From contig OZ020619.1 in the NCBI GenBank assembly GCA_963971575.1, positions 27,904,800 through 27,968,799 on the forward strand: a stretch of DNA of 64,000 nucleotides, given 5' to 3'. The notes below the pieces were generated by a model. That model saw only the letters and a list, made by a program, of their open reading frames with translations, was not told the origin of the DNA and made no database searches. This document shows, piece by piece, positions 63,155 through 64,000 of the stretch (position 1 is the stretch's first letter; each line of letters begins with the position of its first letter). The DNA comes from Liopterus haemorrhoidalis. Lineage: Eukaryota; Arthropoda; Insecta; Coleoptera; Dytiscidae. The position numbers and the translations under genes are program-made.

Positions 63155-63309
63155 TGCGACCGGCGTAGCGTAGTGGTAACACATCTGCTCTGCGTTGCGA
63201 AGGTCTCGGGTTCGAATCCCGTTCAGGCATGGAAATTTTCTCAAATAAAAAATTGTCCTGGCTAATTGCCACAGCAGCAAAGGCCAAAATAAAAAAAAAA
63301 ATAAAATAA
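63155..63309 (+). mobile_element. tRNA-derived SINE, complete
   Basis: A box GGCGTAGCGTAGTGGTAACA and B box CGGGTTCGAATCCCGTTCA are spaced as in tRNA. A short body and an A-rich tail AAAAAAAAAAATAAAATAAA follow. A perfect 13-bp duplication ATACAGCTTGAAT flanks it (63142-63154, 63310-63322). Unrelated to the SINE at 30258. The minus-strand frame through it (ERDSNPRPSQRRADVLPLRY) is a well-known artefact of translating tRNA-type SINEs. Confidence 0.95.
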
Positions 63310-63344
63310 ATACAGCTTGAATGGATATTGTCCAGTGACAATAA

Positions 63345-64000
63345 CCAAAAGATATTTAACTTACATATTTACATATGTACATTTACTTATGTTAGGATGG
63401 ACATGAAATGATATGATGAAGATGATTATGATGATAAATCTAATTAAATCTAAACGGTAGATCGAGAGGGGTATATCTCTGTAGTCGCTGTACTGCGTTA
63501 CTGTTGTCTAAGAGTTAATAGCGGTGATGTTTAGATATTGTTCCAGTTTATCCAGATGTTTGATGCTTCTCTTTTCTATTTCTTCACGTACAGTGCTGAC
63601 TTGGAGGTCTTGGATGTATATTGTGGTTTGTTACATACCACGGGGCGTCGACAATTGTTCGCAGAGTTTTAGACTGGAATCTTTGGATTATATCTATATT
63701 TGAATTGCTGGATGCCATGAGACCAGATTGGTTTCAGAATTATTTTATACAGCAACAACTTGTTTTTAAGGGATAACTGAGATCTTCTCCCGATAGGCCA
63801 GTATAATTTTTTAATTTTCAGCCCAAGCTGAGTTCTTTTGGCTTTTATGTGTTTTCGCAATGCCAGTCTTCTGTCTAGATATAATCCCAAATATTTTGCA
63901 TTGTCTGCTTGGGGAATAACCTGGTAACACTTGGACATGTTTCTCTTCTGATTGTGAAGGTAACGTGAACGGATTTGTTTTCATTGACTCTTATGCGCCA
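63345..64000 (-). mobile_element. Jockey-like LINE, 3' part, continues beyond the window
   Basis: Minus-strand RT end and 3' UTR; the UTR carries a GATGAT-rich tract near 63410-63435. The 5' side runs past the right edge of the window. No poly(A) tail was clear at 63345. Confidence 0.75.
63520..63938 (-). pseudogene. LINE reverse transcriptase C-terminus (Jockey-like)
   Basis: Reads ADNAKYLGLYLDRRLALRKH, IKAKRTQLGLKIKKLYWPIG, RRSQLSLKNKLLLYKIILKP and WSHGIQ; a frameshift near 63715 moves to ASNSNIDIIQRFQSKTLRTI, VDAPWYVTNHNIH. K-Y-L-G-L-x-L-D-R-R-L...H-I...R and I-I-Q-R-x-Q-S-K-x-L-R-x-I-V-x-A-P-W-Y-V are typical of Jockey-clade RTs. Upstream RT lies outside the window. Confidence 0.88.

Noticed and set aside
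63090..63341. 83-codon minus frame containing ERDSNPRPSQRRADVLPLRY
   Set aside because: It is the antisense translation of a tRNA-derived SINE, a well-known false positive.

Overview
The window is about 70% AT, intron-poor eukaryotic DNA that looks like an insect (at least arthropod) intergenic or heterochromatic stretch. I see no convincing host gene. Nearly everything recognisable is transposable-element (TE) material: mariner, Tc1, pogo/Tigger, hAT, PIF/Harbinger and TTAA-target DNA elements, their MITEs, several non-LTR retrotransposons (LINEs), two tRNA-derived SINEs, and families carrying (GTCT)n microsatellites. The insect assignment rests on the kinds of transposase and LINE present; I cannot name the order. 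Most transposases are broken. One mariner-like transposase (33819-34907, minus) has an uninterrupted frame with all three catalytic Asp and near-perfect terminal repeats.

Layout. 0.2-1.1 kb: hAT element with the tail of its transposase. 1.7-2.6 kb: copy A of a composite (GTCT)n/tRNA-like repeat (called GT-1 here). 3.4-4.2 kb: TTAA MITE. 4.8-5.0 kb: minisatellite. 6.0-6.5 kb: hAT remnant. 6.6-8.5 kb: a mariner split by a foldback element. 8.5-9.3 kb: two LINE 3' ends. 9.9-17.6 kb: two hAT copies with CGACTCC-rich ends enclosing a hAT element that carries a PIF element and a LINE. 17.9-21.3 kb: LINE RT remnant, hAT MITE, broken DDE transposase. 21.35-24.24 kb: the best-preserved LINE (endonuclease plus reverse transcriptase, one frameshift). 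25.1-28.2 kb: a four-layer insertion stack. 28.3-31.95 kb: mariner copy 1, then pieces of two LINEs, one split by a SINE. 33.7-35.0 kb: intact mariner-like copy. 35.5-37.5 kb: LINE split by a Tigger-like element that holds a mariner tail and GT-1 copy C. 38.3-40.6 kb: long-TIR mariner derivative holding GT-1 copy D. 41.1-42.8 kb: hAT MITE, GT-1 copy E, hAT end. 43.3-43.9 kb: uninterrupted relative of the 25-28 kb host element. 43.9-47.7 kb: PIF-like element holding a LINE tail and a hAT MITE, then a 4-bp-TSD element and a small MITE. 48.0-50.2 kb: CACTG-ended element with a spliced-looking exon. 51.1-52.8 kb: half PIF-like element, perfect hairpin, THAP-domain exon, minisatellite. 53.2-56.2 kb: Tc1, hAT and Tigger remnants. 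57.4-60.2 kb: mariner copy 3 and an intron-containing Tc1. 60.2-62.2 kb: hAT element split by a DDE element. 63.1-64.0 kb: SINE and the 3' end of a Jockey-like LINE running off the window.

How the parts relate. Several insertions can be read as filled and empty sites inside this one window, so target duplications can be read directly: TA for mariner, Tc1 and Tigger; 8 bp for hAT; TAA/TTA for PIF-like; TTAA; 12-13 bp for SINE and LINE. The most unusual observation is GT-1: at least five long copies share outer parts and a hypervariable (GTCT)n tract, but carry three unrelated-looking tRNA-like cassettes at the same internal position, each followed by T-runs.
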